Part shown: positions 1 to 8,934 of the stretch, in pieces | How positions within the stretch are numbered: position 1 is the stretch's first letter | Layout of the letters: each line of letters opens with the position of its first letter | Assembly (NCBI RefSeq): GCF_038502225.1 | Contig: NW_027196949.1 | Span: forward strand, 1 to 64,000 | Origin: Cherax quadricarinatus | Taxonomy: Eukaryota > Arthropoda > Malacostraca > Decapoda > Parastacidae | Direction of reading: 5' to 3' | DNA length: 64,000 nt | The notes under the pieces: model-generated | Databases searched by the model: none | What the model was told of the DNA's origin: nothing | Seen by the model: the letters and a program-made list of their open reading frames with translations, nothing else | Program-made: the position numbers and the translations under genes

Positions 1-230
1 CATAACAATGGCCCCAAAGTGCAAAAGTAGAGAAGCTGGCAGTTCTTCAAAGCCTAAAAGAAGCAGTGAAGGGCTTCCCATCTTATTCTGCCTAATTTAT
101 CAATTTAACTTATAATAGGTATGTATAGGACCTATATAGTACACAGTTTGCTACTATCTGTGATTTCGGTATCCACAGCAGGTCCTTGGAACATATCCCC
201 TGTGGATACAGAAGTCCTACTGTATATAAT

Positions 231-418
231 TTCTCTCTGTGGAGAAGAATCTTTCCTGCGTAAGCCATGCGTGTCGTAAGGGGCAACTAAAATGCCGGGA
301 GCAAGGAGCTAGTAACCCTTTCTCCTCTATAAATTACTAAATGTAAAAAGAAGACATACTTCACATTTCTTCATTTTTGGGTCACCCTGCCTTGGTGGGA
401 GATGGTCAATATGTTAAA
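231..418 (+). mobile_element. SINE-like, internally deleted RTE derivative
   Basis: The left half (about 231-345) matches the 5' leader of the RTE-type LINE at 31.4-35.1 kb (shared words: aatctttcct, taagccatgcgtgt, ctagtaacc). The right half (about 345-418) matches that LINE's 3' tail (gggtcaccctgcc, tgggaga). The whole LINE coding region is missing between them. A second copy with the same architecture lies in reverse at 61565-61765, so this looks like a propagating non-autonomous family and not a one-off deletion. Mobilisation by the RTE reverse transcriptase is inferred. Confidence 0.65.
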
Positions 419-420
419 AA

Positions 421-718
421 TATATATAGTTTCTCTCATACAAACCTACCAATGTTAGAAATCTGATACTTCAAAGAAATTAAAAATTTATTTTGGCATT
501 CGAACACTGATGTGATGATACCTGACTTTTAATGTAGCATTTTGTCTCTGAAGCTATTCCTTGAAATTTTCTCTTAGATTTTCACACTTGGTCAGGCAAG
601 ATGGATCTTAATGTTCACAATGTACACAGTCCTGAACATTCTAAACATTCAGCCCTGAACACTTAGAACATTCAGTGCTCAAATGTAGCTTTAGCCCCTT
701 TGCAGTACTTAATCTCAA
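421..718. other. 3' flank of the F-box gene
   Basis: AT-rich, no coding exon recognised on either strand. It contains the candidate poly(A) signal of the minus-strand F-box gene and a few imperfect copies of a 'gaacattc' word around 600-680. Confidence 0.4.
487..492 (-). terminator. Candidate poly(A) signal of the F-box gene
   Basis: The plus strand reads TTTATT, i.e. AATAAA on the minus strand, about 230 nt downstream of the stop codon at 719-721. It is correctly placed for a short 3' UTR and supports 719 as the end of the last exon. AATAAA is common in AT-rich DNA, so transcript ends would be needed to confirm it. Confidence 0.4.
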
Positions 719-3700
719 TCATATTTTTAAGTTAAGCCTACCGGAAAATATTCTGGGAGCGCTGAAGAACTTGCGTGCATGATGATTGATGATAACCAAT
801 TTTTTAAGGCCGGTACAGTGGATAAGAAGCTCCAAGAGTGGCATGGGGTTAGCATATATCATTATCTTCAAAGTTTTGAGTTCACTGAGTACAGTCTTCA
901 CCTCACTGAACCCTCCCACCCACTGCTTTGCATTGTCTGATTCCATATCATCCGGCCAACTGATAGAGAGATCTTGAAGCTGAAAATATAAAAATGTGTA
1001 TAAGTATTATTTTGTGAAGGGATTCAAGGAAACTGGTTAGCCAGACTTGAGTTCTAGAGGTGGGAAGTACAGTGTCTGGATTCAGAAGGAGGGGTTTGGG
1101 ATATATGCTGTTTAGAGTGACATCTAAACTGTGGAATCTGTGCCTCTGGCAAGACAGTGACAGTGCGAATGATGGTGAATGTGTTTCTTTTCTGGGTCAT
1201 CCTGCCTCAGCAGGAGATGGCCAGTGTGCTAAAATACATATATATATGTATGTACAGTATAAGTTATGGTCAACATCTATGTGTAATGTACATGGTCTGC
1301 ATTATTGCATAAACTGACTTAACATGAAAGTCACAATGCAGCTCCACACATTCCATTGCATAAATGACCTTTCTATGTATGCCATTTTAACCACAAATTA
1401 ATAGGGTTCATCATTCACAAACTTGGATCATCCAACTTTTACTGATGAGCAACCCACAAACATATGATTATTTAGAGTTTCTGAAGGATTGTCAAATTTT
1501 ATTTCTGTGTGGACATCCAATATGGAATTAGAAAATGAGTCACGTTTATGGGAAAAAACTGTATAATAGTCATATGTTCATGGGAATGTTTAGTATAGAT
1601 TTGTATTGTTCTTCAAGAATTTTATTAATTCTCTGTCCCCTGAATATGTACTGTACCTTGATAGGTAAAGTACATACTGAGGCAGTTATTAGATTTATAA
1701 AGTGTAAATCTGTAAATGTCATACTGCACCTGAGCAATGGGAAGCATTCTGATTTGATCCAATCAAAGCACCCTATTTCTTTTGAAAGGCATAGTGGAGT
1801 TATAGAGACGAGTTTTCATTTGAAAGAGTTTGTGTTCCTAGTGGACCCAAAGAGCCTCACTGTAAAAAAAGCTTCAGTTTATCTTAAAAAATTTGCTGGA
1901 GGAATATCACCCTAAAAATATATACGAACCACAAAAAATGCTGTACCATATTAGTTTTACCGTCAATAATAATATACTATTGCACACTGCTATTATTATA
2001 ACTATATTCACAACAGAGCACTAAGCTCAGTCTAGTATAGAGACAGGTACTCTTACCTTTGTACAAGATGTGAGAATCCATTTCAGTTGTAAAAACGTCA
2101 AAGGTGTTCCTAGCATATGGAGCGAGTTCAGATTTTTCAGCTTCACCACAAAACTTGGCAATCTGATCCAGTACACATGGTCTAAATTGATATGCTCTAT
2201 ATTCCGGCATCTTAAACGTGGAAGGAAGAAGGTCTTGAAATCGTCTGTTGTACGACTGTAGACCTTTCTCAAGTCTAAATACCTGAAGAATAATATCACA
2301 GTTAAACAATAGATACCTGGTTTGAATAACATAACAAGAAAACAAAATCCAAATTAAGCCAAGTTAAAGTAAAAATATCTTTGCATTTTTATAGACTTTG
2401 CTTTTAATTTTTCAAGTGTGAAGTACTAGGAGCCTCCAAACTTACAAAAAAAAAAAAAAAAATATTTCTGAAAATCATTCTTAACTCTAGTTTTTATAAC
2501 TGAACATATGATCCCACAGACACCTATAATTTAAAGAGATGTCCTCTTGAACTATATATAAAATTTTGTATTTAATTTCAGAGTTTAACAATGAAACTAA
2601 GATGGGTCTTACTCTCTTCTCTTTCCTCCCTTTTCCCTCCCCCCTCTCTCTCCCTATTTCCTCCTCTCCCATCATATCTGAAGCAGCATTCTTCACCAGT
2701 GTTCTCCACCCCATCAGTGTTATGGTACGGGAGGCAAGTGTCTGGGCATGTGGGGAGAGTAGTAGGTGCCTGGGTGTAGTTTGAGAAGGAAGGTTTGCTG
2801 TGAAGGCAGCATGGAATAAGTGTATGAAGACACTGAAGAGGTTGAAAATGAAGGCAGCACAATCTCAGACAACTGGAACAACCAAGAGATGATGGAGCGT
2901 CAGCATGACTGGACATTTCTCGTAGAGTGACATGAGGTGATGAGATGATAATGTAAGTGTTATTCATCAATGCAGGCATATATAAGAGTACTATAACCAA
3001 GCATAAGAGTACTATTACCAAGCATATATGAGTACTATTACCAGACATATAAAAAAGTACTATTACCAAGCATATAAAAGAGTACTATTACCAGACATAT
3101 GAAAGAGTACTATTACCAGGCATATAAAAGAGTGCTATTACCAGGCATATAAAAGAGTACTATTACCAGGCATATAAAAAGAGTACTATTAACAGGCATA
3201 TAAAAGAGTACTATTTCCAGGCATATAAAAGAGTACTATTACCAGGCATATAAAAGAGTACTATTACCAGACATATAAAAGAGTACTATTTCCAGGCATA
3301 TAAAAGAGTACTATTACCAGGCATATAAAAGAGTACTATTACCAGGCATATAAAAGAGTACTATTTCCAGGCATATAAAAGAGTACTATTACCAGGCATA
3401 TATAAGTATTATTACCTGATATTTTAACTTTTTGCCCATATTACTAAACATATAATACAATTCCTTATTTCTAATTTCTGCACATACAAATATATAACCT
3501 GAAGGATGCACAGCACTCACGGTTTAATAACCCAGAATAACCCAAGAAAACAAATGGAACTGATTCCCATTGGGTCTTTTTATTTTTAGGTGAATATTAT
3601 TATTATTAAAGCTTATACTGAGACAAACGCTAAACCCGTATGGGACCTACAGCGTTTTCAAGGCGCATAATGGAGTTACAACACTCGCGCCCAGGAAGAT

Positions 3701-3850
3701 TATTTCATCTTACCTGACTATTTTCCTGTCGTTTACTAGACAGCTGAATCTGTTGCTGACACACGACACTGAGAACAAGTCTTGGCTGGAGAGAAACCGT
3801 AATATTAGCAGCAAAACTTCATTGGGAAGGAAGTCAATGTTGACCTCCAT
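719..3850 (-). CDS. F-box/leucine-rich-repeat protein, three exons, 207 aa
   Basis: A spliced host gene assembled from the sequence. Exon 1 is 3850-3714: ATG in a good context (CAACAATGG), 45 codons plus 2 nt, donor GTAAGA. Exon 2 is 2282-2057: acceptor TTCTTCAG, 75 codons after completing the split Arg codon, donor GTAAGAG. Exon 3 is 979-719: acceptor TATTTTCAG, 86 codons, stop TGA. Phases agree at both junctions (2/2 and 0/0) and the total is 624 nt with no internal stop. Residues 6-45 are a typical F-box (LPNEVLLLILRFLSS, then a cysteine- and serine-rich second helix). Exons 2 and 3 read as leucine-rich repeats (LKNLNSLHML, LKTLKIMI, CTGLKKLVI). F-box proteins bind Skp1 through the F-box and present substrates, here probably via the LRRs, to SCF ubiquitin ligases. 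At 207 aa it is short for an F-box/LRR protein. A weak GTAGGC near 735 could be an alternative donor, in which case more exons would lie beyond the left edge. No specific orthologue is assigned. Confidence 0.85.
1014..1250 (+). mobile_element. 3'-end copy of RTE-type LINE in F-box intron 2
   Basis: Runs from a 'gaagggattcaaggaaac' word through 'aggaggggtttgggatat' to 'gggtcatcctgcctcag' and a short AT tail. It follows the order of the last ~300 bp of the RTE-type LINE at 34.78-35.08 kb, with many substitutions. No coding sequence remains. It sits inside intron 2 (980-2056) of the F-box gene, in antisense orientation. Confidence 0.7.
1251..2056. other. Remainder of F-box intron 2
   Basis: AT-rich intronic sequence. 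The plus-strand open frame at 1535-1915 (126 aa) has no recognisable domain and lies antisense within an intron, so I treat it as chance. Confidence 0.5.
2975..3412 (+). repeat. 25-bp minisatellite in F-box intron 1
   Basis: About 17 copies of a 25-bp unit built on 'agagtactattaccagg' plus 'catataaa'. Variants swap 'accagg', 'tccagg' and 'accaga'. The left end is degenerate, with shortened units. Intron 1 spans 2283-3713. The rest of it is low-complexity, with an A15-type run near 2447-2462 and no exon seen. Confidence 0.9.
3590..3665 (-). mobile_element. Short LINE 3'-tail relic with (ATT)n
   Basis: A (TTA)n run followed by 'cgctaaacccgtatggg' and 'cagcg' resembles, in reverse, the terminal 'agcgctgtatagccc...tggcttagcgc' plus (taa)n end of the jockey-like LINE that ends at 22827. 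A similar relic lies near 26985-27050 ('cgctaaacccttatgg'). Only the terminus is preserved. Confidence 0.4.
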
Positions 3851-4739
3851 TGTTGTTGGGGATCTTTAAAGGTCACTAAACATGACGTTTTAGCGAGTTC
3901 TCCTTCACGGCAGTCCAGTAAAATTATGTTGCTTAAATCTGAACGGGAATTGCAAAGTCAAGAGAATTTCTTTTGGGAAGGGTAGCGGGAACAAAAACTT
4001 CTTATTAAGTGAGGTAGAACCCTTGCTTGAACTTCAGCAGAGTCAGAAGTTAGTGGTTAGTTTGTGTCGCCTGAGTGACTAGTTGACTGTTGTGTATCTC
4101 GTGCTCACTTTGTGAGCTTCAGCGCTTGTTAAGAGGTTTACAGATGTCATATCTTGTCTTTATCTAACCCCACTGGGCACTATCACATAACATATTAGTC
4201 GTTTAATATATTACAATTGCTTTATATAACCAATGTGCACAATACAGTACAGAATAGTCTTAAAAGTATTTGGTATTTTTTACGACCAATAAATATTAGC
4301 CATGATTGGGTTGCAATTTCCTCAGCTCATCCAAATGTCGACGCAAAAATTTGGATACAACATCAAGATTTCAGTTATCTTACCCTTAACAATGAGAATC
4401 TTTTGCCATATCCTGCAAGATTTGCATGGGGTTTGCTCAATATCTTTATTATGTACCCCATACTCATGATGTTGGGGGTAGCCAACATATTACAGAGGTA
4501 CATAATGGGTCCAGGGTCTGGGTCCTAAAATTTTAATAGCTGAATAAGTTACAGTGGTAATGAACTATTTATATGTTTATATCTGGTCACAATCGTAATG
4601 AGTTATTTATGCAGACATGAATTAGGTCACACACACCCAAAAAACTGGTAATGTTTTATTTATAGGGAGCAAAATCAGGGTATTTTTCCAGAATGGTTTG
4701 TAATATACTACTGTGGCACATGGTCACTCTCTAGAACAC
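3851..4739. other. 5' flank of the F-box gene; otherwise featureless
   Basis: Upstream of the minus-strand F-box start codon. It should hold that gene's promoter and 5' UTR, but I see no clear TATA box or initiator. The 103-aa open frame at 4217-4528 shows no known domain and is not called. Confidence 0.35.
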
Positions 4740-5206
4740 TAGAACATAAGAAAGAAGGAACACTGCAGCAGGCCTACTGGCTCATGCGGGGCAAGTCCAA
4801 GTCTCCTACCGGCTTAAGCCAATGCCCCAACCTAGTCAGATCAGGTCACATTCACTTAAGGAAGGAACACGGCGTGCTTAATTGTCCACTTATTGAGGAA
4901 TACAGAGATAGACAGTATAATAACCTATGTGACATGTCAAGATATCTTATTAATGAAAATAAGATACCAGATATACTAAGCAAATTTCCTAAATTTGTTT
5001 GTAACAGATAAGTGAACTGTAGATATGTAGATATAAATCCATATGTACACCTGTTAACCCTTTGGGGCTATTTCCTAGGCCTTTTGTGTATCAATATGCT
5101 CTTGCGCTACCGTCCACAGGATAAATATGAAATGCACAATAAACTATCCACTTCAGTGACAAAATCTAATCTAAATCTACTGTGGATAAAGCACTATGAT
5201 ATTTCT
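4740..5206 (+). mobile_element. LINE 3' end (jockey-like C-terminus), fragment
   Basis: About 4870-5011 encodes NCPLIEEYRDRQYNN and INENKIPDILSKFP, the cysteine-containing C-terminus of a jockey/CR1-like ORF2. The ~200-nt 3' UTR that follows ('ttttgtgtatcaatatgctc') is shared with the copy at 15775-16080. The first ~120 bp ('ggaacactgcagcaggcc') is a different, unidentified interspersed repeat abutting it. 5'-truncated and non-functional. Confidence 0.7.
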
Positions 5207-5407
5207 TGAACATTTCTGAGTGAGTTGTCTACGAATTCATCAATTTTATCACATGGAGGCGACTCTGAAAGGCTGAATGCTTAAGCAGTCAGTGCGCCCA
5301 TTCACTGCAGAGGTACATATAACCTTGCCTTAGTCTAGGTGCTAGATTAAGGCTGGATGTTACTGCTAGATTCTAACATTAGCAACAACTTGCAATCTAC
5401 TGTCCTT
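5207..5407. other. Unannotated spacer
   Basis: No gene, repeat or RNA recognised between the LINE tail and the tRNA-like array. Confidence 0.4.
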
Positions 5408-5974
5408 GTTGACTTAAGAAATCGTAATGACACGATTGCAAATAAACCATACCCCCGGCCGGGATTGAACCCGCGGTCATAGAGTCTCAAAACTCCAGCC
5501 CGTCGCGCTAACCACTAGACCAGCTAGCCACAATAAGATTCATCCAACTAGGTATATTTCTACACCATAGGAAGGTTAGCACAGGCACCTCTGTGACCAC
5601 AAATGCAAGTTTTTACAGACGAATCTCCAGCTAGCGTGGCCGTGACGAACTCTAGCTCAAGTCCCTTCACTGCCGTCAACATGACTTAAGAAATCGTAAT
5701 GACACGATTGCAAATAAACCATACCCCCGGCCGGGATTGAACCCGCGGTCATAGAGTCTCAAAACTCCAGCCCGTCGCGCTAACCACTAGACCAGCTAGC
5801 CACAATAAGATTCATCCAACTAGGTATATTTCTACACCATAGGAAGGTTAGCACAGGCACCTCTGTGACCACAAATGCAAGTTTTTACAGACGAATCTCC
5901 AGCTAGCGTGGCCGTGACGAACTCTAGCTCAAGTCCCTTCACTGCCGTCAACATGACTTAAGAAATCGTAATGA
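5408..5974 (-). repeat. 272-bp tRNA-like repeat array, left (inverted) arm
   Basis: Two near-identical 272-bp units, each with a tRNA-like segment on the minus strand (about 5450-5530 and 5722-5802). Read on the minus strand each has an A-box-like TGGTCTAGTGG and, about 45 nt later, a B-box GGTTCAATCCC, the split RNA polymerase III promoter of tRNA genes. The sequence flanking the 5' side cannot pair with the 3' side as an acceptor stem, and the T stem has a central mismatch. I therefore read it as tRNA-derived and not as a working tRNA gene. The units are the reverse complement of those to the right. Confidence 0.8.
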
Positions 5975-6875
5975 CTAGCTAGTCTAGTGGTTAGCGCGAC
6001 GGGCTGGAGTTTTGAGACTCTATGACCGCGGGTTCAATCCCGGCCGGGGGTATGGTTTATTTGCAATCGTGTCATTACGATTTCTTAAGTCATGTTGACG
6101 GCAGTGAAGGGACTTGAGCTAGAGTTCGTCACGGCCACGCTAGCTGGAGATTCGTCTGTAAAAACTTGCATTTGTGGTCACAGAGGTGCCTGTGCTAACC
6201 TTCCTATGGTGTAGAAATATACCTAGTTGGATGAATCTTATTGTGGCTAGCTGGTCTAGTGGTTAGCGCGACGGGCTGGAGTTTTGAGACTCTATGACCG
6301 CGGGTTCAATCCCGGCCGGGGGTATGGTTTATTTGCAATCGTGTCATTACGATTTCTTAAGTCATGTTGACGGCAGTGAAGGGACTTGAGCTAGAGTTCG
6401 TCACGGCCACGCTAGCTGGAGATTCGTCTGTAAAAACTTGCATTTGTGGTCACAGAGGTGCCTGTGCTAACCTTCCTATGGTGTAGAAATATACCTAGTT
6501 GGATGAATCTTATTGTGGCTAGCTGGTCTAGTGGTTAGCGCGACGGGCTGGAGTTTTGAGACTCTATGACCGCGGGTTCAATCCCGGCCGGGGGTATGGT
6601 TTATTTGCAATCGTGTCATTACGATTTCTTAAGTCATGTTGACGGCAGTGAAGGGACTTGAGCTAGAGTTCGTCACGGCCACGCTAGCTGGAGATTCGTC
6701 TGTAAAAACTTGCATTTGTGGTCACAGAGGTGCCTGTGCTAACCTTCCTATGGTGTAGAAATATACCTAGTTGGATGAATCTTATTGTGGCTAGCTGGTC
6801 TAGTGGTTAGCGCGACGGGCTGGAGTTTTGAGACTCTATGACCGCGGGTTCAATCCCGGCCGGGGGTATGGTTTA
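5975..6875 (+). repeat. 272-bp tRNA-like repeat array, right arm
   Basis: Four tRNA-like segments on the plus strand (about 5975-6051, 6244-6323, 6516-6595, 6788-6867) spaced exactly 272 bp, with the same A and B boxes as the left arm. Units are almost identical. The first one differs at the junction (ctagctagtctag for ctagctggtctag). The left-arm units and the segment 6071-6625 form a long inverted repeat of about 550 bp per arm. The ~97-bp spacer is itself one tRNA-like segment. Confidence 0.8.
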
Positions 6876-6965
6876 CTGTCCTTGTTTCTTTTCTCCATAA
6901 ATATGATAAACATTATCTATATTTAATGTTTAATTAGGAAAGTTATCAACTTTGTCATGCCCAGT

Positions 6966-7252
6966 GTTGTAACTACAACAGCAACAACAGACTTTATAGA
7001 TGTAACAACAAACAACAGACTTCAGCGTTGTAACAACAACAGATTTCAGTGTTGTAACAACAACAGATTTCAGTGTTGTAACAACAGACTTCGGTGCTGT
7101 AACAACAGACTTCAATGTTGTAACAACAGACTTCAATGTTGTAACAACAACAGATTTCAGTGTTGTAACAACAACAGATTTCAGTGTTGTAACAACAACA
7201 GACTTCAGTGTAACAGCAGACTTCGGTGCTGTAACAACAGACTTCAGTATTG
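6966..7252 (+). repeat. CAA-rich minisatellite
   Basis: About 12 copies of a 21-27-bp unit of the form 'gttgtaacaacaacag' plus 'atttcagt' or 'acttcagt', with copy-to-copy length changes in the CAA run. Open frames on both strands are by-products of the repeat. Confidence 0.9.
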
Positions 7253-7435
7253 TAAATGTGTTTTATAGGGATGCTGCAGTTCAGTACTGCTCAACCTTCC
7301 TACACAAATGGGTCACCTTTGATGGTCAAATGTGTGATGACGGTCGCACTGTTTTGTTGACACTGTAGTGTGGAATCTGCATAAAAGTGAATTTATAATT
7401 TCATGCGAGGGCCACAGTCATAGAATGGAAGGACC
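7253..7435. other. Probable interior of a hAT-type relic
   Basis: No coding sequence recognised. It leads directly into the hAT-like terminus at 7436-7472 and may be part of the same decayed element. Confidence 0.3.
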
Positions 7436-7472
7436 ACATGCGGCCCGCGGGCCGCAGGTTTGGGACCCCTGA
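7436..7472 (-). mobile_element. hAT-type DNA transposon terminus
   Basis: Reverse-complemented, this begins CAGGGGTCCCAAACC and continues with the GC-rich palindrome GCGGCCCGCGGGCCGC. This is the form of terminal inverted repeats in Charlie-like hAT elements. The opposite end was not found. Confidence 0.55.
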
Positions 7473-7720
7473 TACAGGGGGCTGCCTCGTATCCAGTCAT
7501 CGTAATCCCTCAAGGTAATAATGACTGCCCCTCGTCATTACCTTGACTGTGTTGAAAATAGGCAACATACCGTCCATATTAGGCCAAGTACTTACTAAGA
7601 AAAGAGAACAAAATTATATTATCTTAGACATTTAGAAAATATCAGTTACATTTGGTTATTAAAAAAATTTGCAATCTATAATGTACAGTAAGAAAATGAA
7701 TGATTAAAAGTCATAGGAAG

Positions 7721-7721
<1 letters not shown>
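7473..7721. other. Unannotated AT-rich spacer
   Basis: No feature recognised. Confidence 0.35.

Positions 7722-7775
<54 letters not shown>
7722..7775. repeat. (TA)n microsatellite
   Basis: Uninterrupted TA dinucleotides abutting the left end of a 388-bp MITE. Confidence 0.95.
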
Positions 7776-7778
<3 letters not shown>

Positions 7779-8163
7779 GTGCCGAATATGTAAAACTGGT
7801 CAATTAGCAAGAACTCGTTTAAAATTAAGTCCTTTCTAAAATTTTCTCTTATACGTTTAAAGATATATTTTTTTCATTGATGTTGATGTAAAAATTTATA
7901 ATTTTGCACCAAAAGAATCTTAGAAAACTTACCTAACCTTATTATAACAAGAACAATTTATTTTAGCCTAACCCAACTAAATATATTTTAGATTTGTTTA
8001 CAATAATTTAATACTAAACAATCTTAGTGAAATATATTTTTTTCGTTCGGTTCAGAATGATTTTGGCGAAATTATTGCATACACAAATTTTCACTTGTCC
8101 TATATGGCAAGATGAGCGTTGCTATTTAAGCCAAGATCGCAAGTTCTGCCTATTCGGCACGAC
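7776..8163 (+). mobile_element. 388-bp MITE, copy 1
   Basis: Perfect 13-bp terminal inverted repeats: starts GTCGTGCCGAATA, ends TATTCGGCACGAC. It is AT-rich inside and has no coding capacity. Four copies in this window are exactly 388 bp (7776, 29711, 30502, 61881), which fixes the boundaries. Both ends abut (TA)n. Absence of coding sequence plus TIRs and a TA flank suggests a non-autonomous DNA transposon, possibly Tc1/mariner-mobilised (inference). Confidence 0.85.
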
Positions 8164-8178
8164 ATATATATATATATT

Positions 8179-8379
8179 GGCAGTTTGGAGGGATATGTTG
8201 TGTATCTCTATACGTATATGCTTCTAAACTGTTGTATTCTGAGCACCTCTGCAAAAGCAGTGATAATGTGTGAGTGTGGTGAAAGTGTTGAATGATGATG
8301 AAAGTATTTTCTTTTTGGGGATTTTCTTTCTTTTTTTTGGGTCACCCTGCCTCGGTGGGAGACGGCCGACTTGTTGAAA

Positions 8380-8397
<18 letters not shown>
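8179..8397 (+). mobile_element. 5'-truncated RTE-type LINE tail
   Basis: Nearly identical to the last ~200 bp of the RTE-type LINE at 34877-35083 ('ggcagtttggagggatatg', 'gggtcaccctgcctcggtgg'). It ends in an A20-like run and then (TA)n to 8459. A typical truncated LINE insertion. Confidence 0.85.

Positions 8398-8459
<62 letters not shown>
8398..8459. repeat. (TA)n microsatellite after LINE poly(A)
   Basis: TA dinucleotide run directly downstream of the poly(A) tail of the truncated RTE copy. Confidence 0.95.
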
Positions 8460-8465
<6 letters not shown>

Positions 8466-8639
8466 CATTAGGCAGTTCTGTTATCAATAATTCATATCAA
8501 GATTTTTCTAATCATTAACATCGTAATTTCCTCCCAAGAATCACGACCACATTATGAGACTGGTCGTCTGCTTCCTCACGTTCCTCACATCAAACTGCTC
8601 ACAATGTGCTTCTCTTCCTTTTCAAAATCATTATATATT

Positions 8640-8759
8640 ATCATCATTTCATAATTATTTTACTTTAATAATAATACTAAATTATCATATAATAATAATT
8701 ATTATTACTATTTTTATGGTTATCATTACTCTTGTTGTTTTTATCATTATTATTGTTGC

Positions 8760-8793
<34 letters not shown>

Positions 8794-8805
8794 GTTATTG
8801 TAGAG
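8640..8805. repeat. AT-rich ATT/ATC low-complexity block
   Basis: Imperfect (ATT)n and (TTA)n runs, the cleanest at about 8760-8800. The rest of 8460-8934 holds no recognised gene. Confidence 0.8.
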
Positions 8806-8934
8806 TGTATCAGTGGATCACTGGGTCAGGAAGGGGACGAACTCGCGATTTTAAAAATATGTTCGGAACCGTGATGGAGGGGAAGCAAAGGGAAGAGGGA
8901 AAGGAAAGATAGCGAAAAATTAATGGTGGATGGT

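Noticed and set aside
1535..1915. 126-aa plus-strand open frame
   Set aside because: Lies antisense in intron 2 of the F-box gene, is AT-rich and has no domain.
5975..6867. Cluster of functional tRNA genes
   Set aside because: A and B boxes are good, but the 5' flank cannot pair with the 3' side as an acceptor stem, the T stem has a mismatch and the anticodon arm does not give a clean 7-nt loop.
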